Shown: positions 1 to 5,493 of the stretch, piece by piece
How the letters are laid out: each line of letters opens with the position of its first letter
How positions within the stretch are numbered: position 1 is the first letter of the stretch
Notes under the pieces: generated by a model
Seen by the model: only the letters and a program-made list of their open reading frames with translations
The model's database searches: none
What the model was told of the DNA's origin: nothing
DNA from: Firmicutes bacterium UBA6811
GTDB lineage: Bacteria > Bacillota > SHA-98 > UBA4971
Reading direction: 5' to 3'
Length of the DNA stretch: 11,320 bases
Assembly: GCA_002452295.1 (NCBI GenBank)
Contig: DKEX01000131.1
Span: forward strand, 3,626 to 14,945
Position numbers and translations under genes: made by a program

Positions 1-11
1 AGAACTAACGC

Positions 12-25
12 ACCCTCACTTAGTG
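12..25. repeat. Third copy of the outer end of the 2256-2397 inverted-repeat element
   Basis: Read on the minus strand, this stretch is CACTAAGTGAGGGT. It matches the outer end of both arms of the element at 2256-2397, and one further base agrees with the right arm. Similarity fades further inward, towards base 1, so this is either a diverged end or the end of a related copy that continues beyond the window. It begins 8 bases past the yggU stop codon, mirroring the other copy, which begins at the stop codon of the HlyD-type gene. The identity of the short match is seen directly; that it belongs to a mobile or repeated element is inferred. Confidence 0.5.
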
Positions 26-33
26 TGCCCCGG

Positions 34-336
34 TCACCCACGCTTTAGTTCGGCAAGCGCCTGATCGACCCGGGCCTGCGCGAGGCCGTCCACCACAAGG
101 ACCTTGTCACGGGACCTCTCTCCTGCCTCGACCCTCACTGAGGACCTGCCGATGTCGAGGAGGTCCGCCACAAGCTCGCAGACAGCGCGGTTGGCCCGCC
201 CGTCCACAGGCGGGGCGGCCACCCTGACCACGAGGGCGCCTCCATCCATCCCAACCACCTCTGTAACAGAAGAGCGGGGCTTGACCCTGACCCTAAGCCT
301 CGCTCTCACTGCGCCTCTTTCGGGAGCCACCGTCAT
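34..336 (-). CDS. yggU: DUF167 / YggU family protein
   Basis: A 100-residue protein of the DUF167 (YggU/UPF0235) family, whose members are small alpha/beta proteins of unproven function. Visible family marks are the basic first strand (RLRVRVKPRSS, residues 13-23), the central PPVDGRANRA block (residues 42-51) and a following helix, then a strand with GERSRDKVL (residues 72-80). The length is normal for the family. The ATG at 336 has a purine-rich GAAGAGGGG upstream. It is the last of ten same-strand genes, 53 bases downstream of the TM1266-like gene, and is probably co-transcribed with sepF and its neighbours. YggU often sits beside or is fused to YggT, but no YggT (YlmG) gene is present here. 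Family call is firm; the role is unknown. Confidence 0.9.
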   Translation of the reverse strand: MTVAPERGAVRARLRVRVKPRSSVTEVVGMDGGALVVRVAAPPVDGRANRAVCELVADLLDIGRSSVRVEAGERSRDKVLVVDGLAQARVDQALAELKRG

Positions 337-389
337 CGCCCCTCTTCCCCGTGCTCCGGTGGGGCGACGCCCCGGCCGGCCTATCGAGC

Positions 390-677
390 CTAGGTCGTCA
401 CCGTCGACCTCACCTTCACGCCCCTGATGCTGCCGAGCTTGCCTGTGAGGCTGCCGATCTCGTCGGTGGTACCGTCCACGATGAGGGCTATGACGGCAAC
501 GTCCTTCTCGCGATACGGCACGCCCATGCGGCCGAGGATCATATCGGCGTGAAGGCCCAGGATCTCGTTGACCCTGGGAGCGGCGCGTAGCCTGTCCTCA
601 ACGAGTATGCCTACAACCGCTATCCTTCTCTCGCTGCCTCCGCCCCGATCTGTACCCTGGCCCTCACCCTGTCTCAC
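390..677 (-). CDS. TM1266-type small regulator (putative iron-only hydrogenase system regulator family)
   Basis: A 95-residue protein resembling the TM1266 family, annotated as putative iron-only hydrogenase system regulators with an ACT/ferredoxin-like fold. The alignable core begins near residue 18 (RIAVVGILVEDR). It continues through VNEIL (36-40), the MGVPYREK segment (51-58), a hydrophobic strand (AVIALIVDG, 61-69) and the hallmark IGSLTGKLGSIRGVKV (residues 74-89). The first 16 residues are Gly/Arg-rich and outside the usual domain. The GTG start at 677 overlaps the upstream S4-gene stop as GTGA and has AGGTGG about 10 bases upstream, so translation is probably coupled. No hydrogenase or hydrogenase-maturation gene lies in the window, so the family label should not be read as a demonstrated function. 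It may instead be a general small-ligand-binding regulator. Confidence 0.8.
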   Translation of the reverse strand: MRQGEGQGTDRGGGSERRIAVVGILVEDRLRAAPRVNEILGLHADMILGRMGVPYREKDVAVIALIVDGTTDEIGSLTGKLGSIRGVKVRSTVTT

Positions 678-1015
678 TGACGGTCAGCCACCTCTCGCTG
701 GAGATTCACGAGCGTGCGCCCCTTGCGGGTCTCGCCAGCCACTCCCACGAGCGTCACGCTTCCCCTGCCTTCGAGCGTCATCACGTCAGCAGGCTTCACC
801 GCGAAGGACGGATCGAGCCTCGCGGCGCCGTTCACCCGCACGCGCCCCCGGCGGATCTCCTCGGCCACCGCTGTGCGCGACATCCCGAAACCCAGACTGG
901 CCACGGTATCAAGCCGGAGGCTCGCCACGGTGCCTGTCACGGCCTTTACGCGCATCTCCCCGCGCGGCGCGCTCCGGCTGGTCTCTTGCCCTCCGGTTTT
1001 GCTCCCCGGCAACAC
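674..1015 (-). CDS. S4-domain RNA-binding protein (YlmH C-terminal equivalent only)
   Basis: A 113-residue protein carrying an S4 RNA-binding domain. Residues about 27-100 match the C-terminal part of YlmH: GTVASLRLDTVASLGFGMSR, then the EIRRGRVRVNG loop (residues 53-63), DPSF, and the GETRKGR tail (residues 94-100). YlmH proteins are normally about 250-260 residues, with a large N-terminal domain before S4. That domain is absent, and only 38 bases separate this gene from the sepF stop, so it is not hidden in another frame nearby. The GTG start at 1015 has a GGAAGGGGAG Shine-Dalgarno stretch; an ATG at 1020 is out of frame. The stop overlaps the next gene as GTGA. YlmH-type proteins are linked to ribosomes and, in some Gram-positives, to division. 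Whether the lone S4 domain keeps such a role is unknown. Confidence 0.85.
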   Translation of the reverse strand: MLPGSKTGGQETSRSAPRGEMRVKAVTGTVASLRLDTVASLGFGMSRTAVAEEIRRGRVRVNGAARLDPSFAVKPADVMTLEGRGSVTLVGVAGETRKGRTLVNLQREVADRQ

Positions 1016-1053
1016 GTCATCTCCCCTTCCCGATGCATGCCGCCATCACGCGC

Positions 1054-1518
1054 TCACCGGCGCTCGAAGATGGCGGACGAGGTCGCGGCGACCTCGCTCC
1101 TCGTGGGCAGGTCCACCCCTATCTCGAAGTTGCTGGGCGTGAACAGGAATATCCCGTCGCCCACCTTCTGCATGCTCCCGTCAAGAGCATACGCGGCCCC
1201 GCCCGCAAAATCAAGCACCCGGCGGGCAAGATCACGGTCCACTTCAGCGATGCTGATTATCACAGGGCGCCGCTTCTTGAGGTGATCCAGGATACCCGGA
1301 ATGTCGTCAAACGACCGCGGCTCCGTGACGACCAGCTTCGCTCTGGGTGGCTGGGGCAGCGGCACGATTCCCCGGCCGCGCCGGTGCCTTGCTGGAGGCA
1401 GCGGCTCCTTATCGGGCAAAGGAGGCTCGTACAGACCGCACTCTTCGTCGCCCTCCTCCTCGGGGACCTCCCCGAAGCCCATGAAATCCAGGAGCCTGTC
1501 GATAAAACCTCTTCTCAC
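1054..1518 (-). CDS. sepF: Cell division protein SepF
   Basis: SepF polymerises at the division site, binds the C-terminal tail of FtsZ and helps anchor the Z-ring to the membrane. The 154-residue product has the expected parts. An amphipathic N-terminal membrane helix (RRGFIDRLLDFMGFG, residues 2-16) is followed by an acidic, Pro-rich linker (about 17-57) and the SepF core (about 60-135). The core includes PRSFDDIPGILDHL, RPVIISI, the GAAYALDG segment (residues 107-114) and GDGIFLFTPSNFEI. The frame stays open upstream to 1698, but the GTG at 1518 is the right start. It begins the membrane helix, has GGAGG seven bases upstream, and overlaps the yggS stop as GTGA. The yggS-sepF order matches ylmE-ylmF of Bacillus subtilis. 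The YggT/YlmG gene usually found next is missing. Confidence 0.95.
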   Translation of the reverse strand: MRRGFIDRLLDFMGFGEVPEEEGDEECGLYEPPLPDKEPLPPARHRRGRGIVPLPQPPRAKLVVTEPRSFDDIPGILDHLKKRRPVIISIAEVDRDLARRVLDFAGGAAYALDGSMQKVGDGIFLFTPSNFEIGVDLPTRSEVAATSSAIFERR

Positions 1519-2240
1519 AGCACCGCCTCCCTCTGCCGGGGCCCGAAGATGCCTGTGCCGATTCGTACCATGGTGGCGCCTTCCTCCACCGCGACCTCGA
1601 AATCCTGCGTCATACCCATGGAGAGGTGCACCCTTCCCGGCCGAAAGATGCCCTCGTCCCTTATTGTGCCGTAGATCTCCCTCGCAATGCGAAAGCACGG
1701 CCGCGCCTGGTCCTTCGCGTCCACCGCCGCGGCGATGGCCATTACGCCCGCAAGCCTCACTCTGTCAAGCGTGGAGACCTGCCTCGCCAAGGCCAGGGCC
1801 TCGCCGGGGTCAACACCGAACCTTGTTGGTTTGCCGGAAACGTTGATCTCGAGGAGGCACTCCACGGCCCTGTCCATCCTCTCGGCGATGCGCTGGATCT
1901 CGCACGCCAGCTTCCACGAGTCGAGCGAGTGGATGAGGCTGAAGATCTCCAGGGCGGGTCTGACCTTGTTGGTCTGGAGATGACCCACGAGATGCCAGGC
2001 CGCGGCCCTCCCCTCGATGGACGTCCCGAGGACCGCGAACTTTCGCCTGGCTTCCTGAACGCGGTTCTCGCCGATCATGGATACCCCTGCCGTGACCGCC
2101 TCGCGAATCGCCTCGACTTCGACGTTCTTCGTGACCGCCACGATCTCGACCTCGCCCGGGTCGCGCCCGGCTCTCGCCGCCGCCTCGCTTATCCTGCGCC
2201 GGATCGACTCAAGTCTGGGAGCTATGTCGCTCGAGCTCAA
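1515..2240 (-). CDS. yggS: YggS/YlmE family PLP homeostasis protein
   Basis: A 241-residue member of the COG0325 (YggS, YlmE, PLPBP) family, which binds pyridoxal 5'-phosphate without known enzymatic activity and keeps PLP and amino-acid pools balanced. The PLP-binding lysine is Lys38 in IVAVTKNV. Other family blocks are GENRVQEA (58-65), WHLVGHLQTNKV (82-93), INVSGKPTRFG (132-142), LAGVMAI (163-169), LSMGMTQDF (206-214) and the C-terminal VRIGTGIFG (225-233). The start is TTG at 2240, supported by GGAGG nine bases upstream; no better start is visible. That Shine-Dalgarno directly abuts the end of the 142-bp inverted-repeat element, so the element separates yggS from the upstream HlyD-type gene. 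The stop overlaps the sepF start. Position before sepF matches ylmE in Bacillus. Confidence 0.95.
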   Translation of the reverse strand: MSSSDIAPRLESIRRRISEAAARAGRDPGEVEIVAVTKNVEVEAIREAVTAGVSMIGENRVQEARRKFAVLGTSIEGRAAAWHLVGHLQTNKVRPALEIFSLIHSLDSWKLACEIQRIAERMDRAVECLLEINVSGKPTRFGVDPGEALALARQVSTLDRVRLAGVMAIAAAVDAKDQARPCFRIAREIYGTIRDEGIFRPGRVHLSMGMTQDFEVAVEEGATMVRIGTGIFGPRQREAVL

Positions 2241-2249
2241 TGCCTTGCG

Positions 2250-2254
2250 CCTCC
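2250..2254 (-). promoter_or_regulatory. Shine-Dalgarno fixing the TTG start of yggS
   Basis: GGAGG on the minus strand, nine bases before the TTG at 2240. It touches the outer end of the inverted-repeat element (base 2256), so insertion of that element stopped just short of the ribosome-binding site. Confidence 0.8.
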
Positions 2255-2255
2255 A

Positions 2256-2397
2256 ACTAAGTGAGGGTTCATGAGACCGTTGATTTTCCCCAGTAGCTAC
2301 CAGTTCGGCCGTGGGCGGCGACCGTTTTCCGGGATTCCACCGAGCTGCGTTGCCATAAAGTGGAGGAAATCAACGGTCTCCTGCACTCTCACTTAGT
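2256..2397. repeat. 142-bp element with ~31-bp terminal inverted repeats (MITE-like)
   Basis: The left arm 2256-2286 and the right arm 2367-2397 are inverted copies matching at 28 of 31 positions. Both carry ACTAAGTGAG at the outer end and GAGACCGTTGATTT at the inner end. The 80-base centre (2287-2366) has no credible gene. It occupies almost all of the 152-base gap between the HlyD-type gene and yggS. Its right end provides the last His codon and the TAA stop of the HlyD-type gene, and its left end abuts the yggS Shine-Dalgarno. No convincing target duplication is visible. The transcript could fold into a long stem, but no T-tract follows, so it is not a standard terminator. It is probably a non-autonomous mobile element or paired ends of a lost insertion sequence; the family is unknown. 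The arms are seen directly; mobility is inferred. Confidence 0.8.
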
Positions 2398-3838
2398 GCC
2401 AGATGGTGACGTGCGCCTCGTGCACTATGGCAGGGTTCGTGAGGACGCGCTGCCCCTCCTTAAGACCCTGGACGATGACCGTGTCACGGTCGCCTGCCAC
2501 AACCTTCACCGGTTTCCTCGCGACTCCCAGGTTCACCGGCACGTAGACAATATCCCCTCCGTTGCCGCGGATGACCGCGCGCCGTGGAATCGCGAGGCCT
2601 GAAGCCGTTTTCGTGATGAGCTTCACGCGGGTATGACGCACGTAGTACAGCTCCTCCGGAAAACCGGATATCTCGAGGAGCACCGCCCGCTCGCCTGACG
2701 GCCCGGGTCTATCCTGGAAAGCCACGCACGCCGAAAACGGCCCTCCCGGCACCGCCGGGAACCTCACGCGGCCGCGCGACCATGATTTGAGCGCACCGGC
2801 GTCGTCACCCGAAAGAACCACGAGGACGAAAAGGCGAAAGTTGTCTATGAGGCGGAAAATGCGCTGGCCCTGCGCAACCTCCGCCCCATCCCGAAGGAGA
2901 ACCGGCGAGGCGACAAGCGATCGCACCCGGTCAGGCGGAAGGTCGCGGGCGCCACTCGGTGTCAACAACTGCTCCAGACCGTCAACCTGAAAGCTCACGA
3001 CGCCGGGCCGCTCCGCCTGCATCTCGCACACCGCCAGCCTGTACTCGGCCTCGTGCTCTGCGACCTTCGAGGCGAGGGCTCGCCCTTCTGCCTCGAGCGC
3101 TTTCTGCTCCTTTGCTAGACGGCCTTCGGCCGCGGCGAACTCCGCCTTGGCCCGGGTAAGCGCAGACCTGTGCTTCTCCTCGGCCGCGGCGTCGCGGGAC
3201 ACCCTTGCGCGGTCAAGCGCTCGTTTCTCGTTCTCGACCTCCAGCTTGCAGGATGCGACCTCTCTCTCGAGCTCGGCGAGCCTCGCCCTGGCGTGAGCGT
3301 CGAACCTGGCGAGCTCCTCCTTCGCGCTCACGAGGGACGGTTCGACCTGCTGCCTCGCCTCGTCCCTGGCGACCTCGGCAACCACCGTTCCCGCCCTGAG
3401 TCGCTCGCCCTCAGGCACCATGAGCTTGATTTTGCCTGCGATGGGACAGAGGTACACCCGTTCGTCCCTCACCACGACTCCGTCGACCTCCAGGCCCTGC
3501 TCGACGGAGCCCCAGGTCGCCTGGGCGCACTCAAACCGCCTCTCAACCGCGGAGATGGTGGTGCCCCGCTGAAGAGACCACACGGCAAGGCTGATGGCGG
3601 CAAGCGTGAAGACCGCAGCTCCGGCCACAAACGATCGTGCGCGGCGCCGCCTTTCGGGATCGACTCCCGCCCGGGCCCCGGCCCAAGCCTCCGCCCCGAC
3701 TCCGGCCCCGGCAGCCACAGCGTTGTCCTTCACGACCCGGAGGTGAGAGTCACGAAGACCGGGACCCGCGACGGCCCTGCGGCGCCGCCCCCCCGATGCC
3801 CTGCCTCGCTGCCTGTCATCGCTCCCGGCACCTCGCAC
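2393..3838 (-). CDS. HlyD-type membrane-fusion (periplasmic adaptor-like) protein
   Basis: A 481-residue single-pass membrane protein with HlyD/membrane-fusion architecture. It has a basic, Ala/Arg-rich cytoplasmic N-terminus (1-67) and one transmembrane segment (about 69-90). A first half-lipoyl (barrel-sandwich) piece (about 127-160, with PIAGKIKLMVPEGERLRAG) precedes a long Ala/Glu/Arg-rich coiled coil (about 165-272). A second half-lipoyl piece (about 275-335), a beta-barrel (about 336-410) and a C-terminal membrane-proximal domain (412-475) follow. The GTG start at 3838 has GGAGG eight bases upstream. Such proteins usually work with an exporter, but no ABC, RND or MFS partner gene is adjacent. 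It lies between pgeF and yggS-sepF, so a role in envelope or septum biology is possible but unproven. The last codon and stop lie inside the inverted-repeat element. The 165-base gap to pgeF shows no clear gene or promoter. Confidence 0.88.
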   Translation of the reverse strand: MRGAGSDDRQRGRASGGRRRRAVAGPGLRDSHLRVVKDNAVAAGAGVGAEAWAGARAGVDPERRRRARSFVAGAAVFTLAAISLAVWSLQRGTTISAVERRFECAQATWGSVEQGLEVDGVVVRDERVYLCPIAGKIKLMVPEGERLRAGTVVAEVARDEARQQVEPSLVSAKEELARFDAHARARLAELEREVASCKLEVENEKRALDRARVSRDAAAEEKHRSALTRAKAEFAAAEGRLAKEQKALEAEGRALASKVAEHEAEYRLAVCEMQAERPGVVSFQVDGLEQLLTPSGARDLPPDRVRSLVASPVLLRDGAEVAQGQRIFRLIDNFRLFVLVVLSGDDAGALKSWSRGRVRFPAVPGGPFSACVAFQDRPGPSGERAVLLEISGFPEELYYVRHTRVKLITKTASGLAIPRRAVIRGNGGDIVYVPVNLGVARKPVKVVAGDRDTVIVQGLKEGQRVLTNPAIVHEAHVTIWH

Positions 3839-3846
3839 GTCCGGTA

Positions 3847-3851
3847 CCTCC
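3847..3851 (-). promoter_or_regulatory. Shine-Dalgarno fixing the GTG start of the HlyD-type gene
   Basis: GGAGG on the minus strand, eight bases before the GTG at 3838. This supports the long N-terminus (about 67 residues before the membrane segment) being translated rather than starting at a later codon. Confidence 0.75.
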
Positions 3852-4003
3852 TGTACTGGGTTAGTATTTCTACAAGCTGCCTCCGAGTCCTGCCTCTGGA
3901 GGAGCCGTGCAAGGCAACTAACATTCGCCGCAATTCGCAGCCAGTCGACGCGGCACGACTCCAGGCTGCACGACCCGACAGCGCCGGTCGAGGTGACATC
4001 CGT

Positions 4004-4813
4004 CTACTCGGGGATGAACATGAGCGCGGCCATGCGGCCAGTCAGGCCCCGGGCGGCCCGGTAAGAGAAGAAGAGGTCATTCCTGCAGGATGTACAGAGG
4101 GTCGAGACAAAGATGTCGCCAGGCAAAACACCGGCGTTCTCAAGCTCCCTTCGACACGCCTCCTTGAGGTCGAGTCGAAAGCGGTCGCTCCCGGCCGGGC
4201 GGGCAACACTGGAGCTTCGCGCCGCCGCCTGACACGCCTCGGCGACCTCCCGACCTACCTCATAGCAGCAAGCACCTATGGACGGGCCGATGCCCGCCAG
4301 GAAGTCGTGGGGTTCGAGGCCAAACGCCCGGCAGAGCGTCGTCACCGCTTTCGCCGGGATCGCCAGCGCAACGCCACGCCAGCCGGCGTGCACGAGCCCG
4401 ACGGCGCGACCGCCCCTGTGCGCGAGGAGAACAGGCACGCAGTCGGCCACATAGCATGAGAGCACAACGCCGCGCGATGCGGTGACCAGGCCGTCAGTGC
4501 CAGGTACGCCCGGGCTATGCGGCGACCACTCGCGGCCGCAGTCGCCGGGGCCGACCACCGCGACGCCGTCACCATGGACCTGCTCGCCGGCGACAAGCGC
4601 TCCTCCCGGTGCTCCCATCGCGGAGAGCGCCCTCCCGCGGTTCTCCCGCACCCTCCAGGGGTCGTCACCCACATGGAAACCCATATTGAGCGTGGCGAAA
4701 GGCCCCTCGCTCACTCCACCCAGCCTCGTGGTGCACGCGTGGCATATGGCACCGGCCGCCTCGATCTCCGGAAACACGAACACCTCAAGACCGCCCAAAG
4801 AACGTATCTCCAT
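4004..4813 (-). CDS. pgeF: PgeF/YlmD (YfiH, LACC1-like) multicopper-fold purine nucleoside-processing protein
   Basis: A COG1496 protein (YfiH, YlmD, PgeF, LACC1/FAMIN relatives). Family members act on purine nucleosides (phosphorolysis/deamination), and the E. coli protein edits misincorporated peptidoglycan precursors. The metal/active-site triad is visible as His80 (EQVHGDGV), Cys125 (ADCVPVLL) and His142 (GLVHAGWRG). Further family blocks are TTRLGGVSEGPFATLNMG (28-45), GIGPSIGACCYEVG (174-187) and the C-terminal CTSCRNDLFFSYRA (240-253). I start at ATG 4813 (269 residues), where the family domain begins. An in-frame ATG at 4870, two bases after nrdG, would add 19 low-complexity residues and lacks a Shine-Dalgarno. 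Neither start has a strong ribosome site. It follows nrdG closely and occupies the ylmD position upstream of ylmE-sepF. Confidence 0.93.
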   Translation of the reverse strand: MEIRSLGGLEVFVFPEIEAAGAICHACTTRLGGVSEGPFATLNMGFHVGDDPWRVRENRGRALSAMGAPGGALVAGEQVHGDGVAVVGPGDCGREWSPHSPGVPGTDGLVTASRGVVLSCYVADCVPVLLAHRGGRAVGLVHAGWRGVALAIPAKAVTTLCRAFGLEPHDFLAGIGPSIGACCYEVGREVAEACQAAARSSSVARPAGSDRFRLDLKEACRRELENAGVLPGDIFVSTLCTSCRNDLFFSYRAARGLTGRMAALMFIPE

Positions 4814-4872
4814 GCCTGCACCCGTCCCCCGGGAGCGCAACCCCCCGCCCGAGGCGGCGCTCCTGAACATGC

Positions 4873-5415
4873 TTACGGCCGGCCGGCCAGGGCCTCGCAG
4901 GCCACCTGGTCATATCGCTCGCTCACGTCGACCACTGTGCCCAGCCTGAGCGATTCCCTTACATCTATGATACGCTGGTTGCGTGACCCCCGGAAGGCTA
5001 TCCCCGTGTCCTTCTCGCCTTCCGCGAACGGGCCGTCCACGAGAAGGTCCGTTACGTCCAGAAGCTCGCCCCACCCGGACGGGACCCCGGTGCTCGTAAG
5101 CGCCTCCCACGTGTATCCCGTGTATGTGATGACGTCGAGGCCCATGTGCTTCATGCGCCGCCCCAGGAGGGCGAAACCCCGCGCCTGCATGAACGGCTCG
5201 CCTCCGCTGAACGTCACCCCACGCACGATGGGAGTCAGCCTGACCTGCTCGATGACTTCATCCAGGGAAAGCGTCCTCCCGCCCCGGGTGTCGTGGGTCT
5301 CTGGGTTGTGGCACCCCTTGCAGCGATGAGGGCACCCCTGGGCGAAGACGACCGCCCTTATCCCCGGCCCGTCCACAACGCTTTCCCTCGTTATTCCCGC
5401 AAGCCTGAGCTTCAT
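4873..5415 (-). CDS. nrdG: Anaerobic ribonucleotide reductase-activating protein NrdG
   Basis: The radical SAM activase that uses S-adenosylmethionine and a [4Fe-4S] cluster to install the glycyl radical on NrdD. The 180-residue product has the cluster motif CxxxCxxC (Cys28, Cys32, Cys35, in GCPHRCKGCHNP). It also has the N-terminal DGPGIR block (residues 15-20), the SAM-binding GGEP (residues 71-74, SGGEPF), and DLLVDGPF followed by a GSRNQRIID segment typical of NrdG. Length is normal for NrdG of the short type. The ATG at 5415 has GGGAGG seven bases upstream. It lies 78 bases downstream of nrdD on the same strand and is presumably under the same NrdR-controlled promoter. A G-run cluster covers its ribosome-binding region. 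Confidence 0.96.
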   Translation of the reverse strand: MKLRLAGITRESVVDGPGIRAVVFAQGCPHRCKGCHNPETHDTRGGRTLSLDEVIEQVRLTPIVRGVTFSGGEPFMQARGFALLGRRMKHMGLDVITYTGYTWEALTSTGVPSGWGELLDVTDLLVDGPFAEGEKDTGIAFRGSRNQRIIDVRESLRLGTVVDVSERYDQVACEALAGRP

Positions 5416-5416
5416 T

Positions 5417-5440
5417 CCCGTCCTCCCGTCCCCCGTCCCC
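5417..5440 (-). other. G-run cluster over the nrdG ribosome-binding site (possible G-quadruplex)
   Basis: On the coding strand of nrdG there are four G-runs of 4, 5, 3 and 3 bases, separated by AC, AC and AGGAC. This satisfies the simple G3+N1-7 four-tract rule for a quadruplex. The Shine-Dalgarno of nrdG lies within it, and the cluster ends two bases before the ATG (5415). Short GGGGAC-like tandem repetition is also evident. Whether it folds in RNA or is chance in G+C-rich DNA cannot be told from sequence. Confidence 0.4.
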
Positions 5441-5493
5441 GCTCGAATCGCGGCGCTTCGCGTGCCGTGCCTTATCGTGTCCTTCGCCCACGC

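Noticed and set aside
568..1674. 368-codon plus-strand reading frame
   Set aside because: It is antisense to the S4, sepF and yggS genes, is low-complexity Arg/Pro/Ser-rich, and shows no domain.
1519..1698. N-terminal extension of the sepF frame up to a possible start at 1698
   Set aside because: It lies entirely over yggS in another frame, is His/Gly/Arg-rich without SepF similarity, and the GTG at 1518 has a Shine-Dalgarno and begins the SepF membrane helix.
2256..2397. The inverted repeat as an intrinsic terminator
   Set aside because: The stem is far longer than a usual terminator, the 80-base loop is too large, and no T-tract follows on either strand.
2256..2397. CRISPR repeat unit
   Set aside because: Only two inverted arms and one distant partial end exist; there are no regularly spaced direct repeats and no cas genes.
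3730..3999. 89-codon minus-strand frame between pgeF and the HlyD-type gene
   Set aside because: It overlaps the HlyD N-terminus by over 100 bases, lacks a Shine-Dalgarno and resembles no family; the HlyD start is well supported.
3170..4459. 429-codon plus-strand reading frame
   Set aside because: It runs antisense to the HlyD-type gene and pgeF, has no family resemblance, and is a codon-bias shadow.
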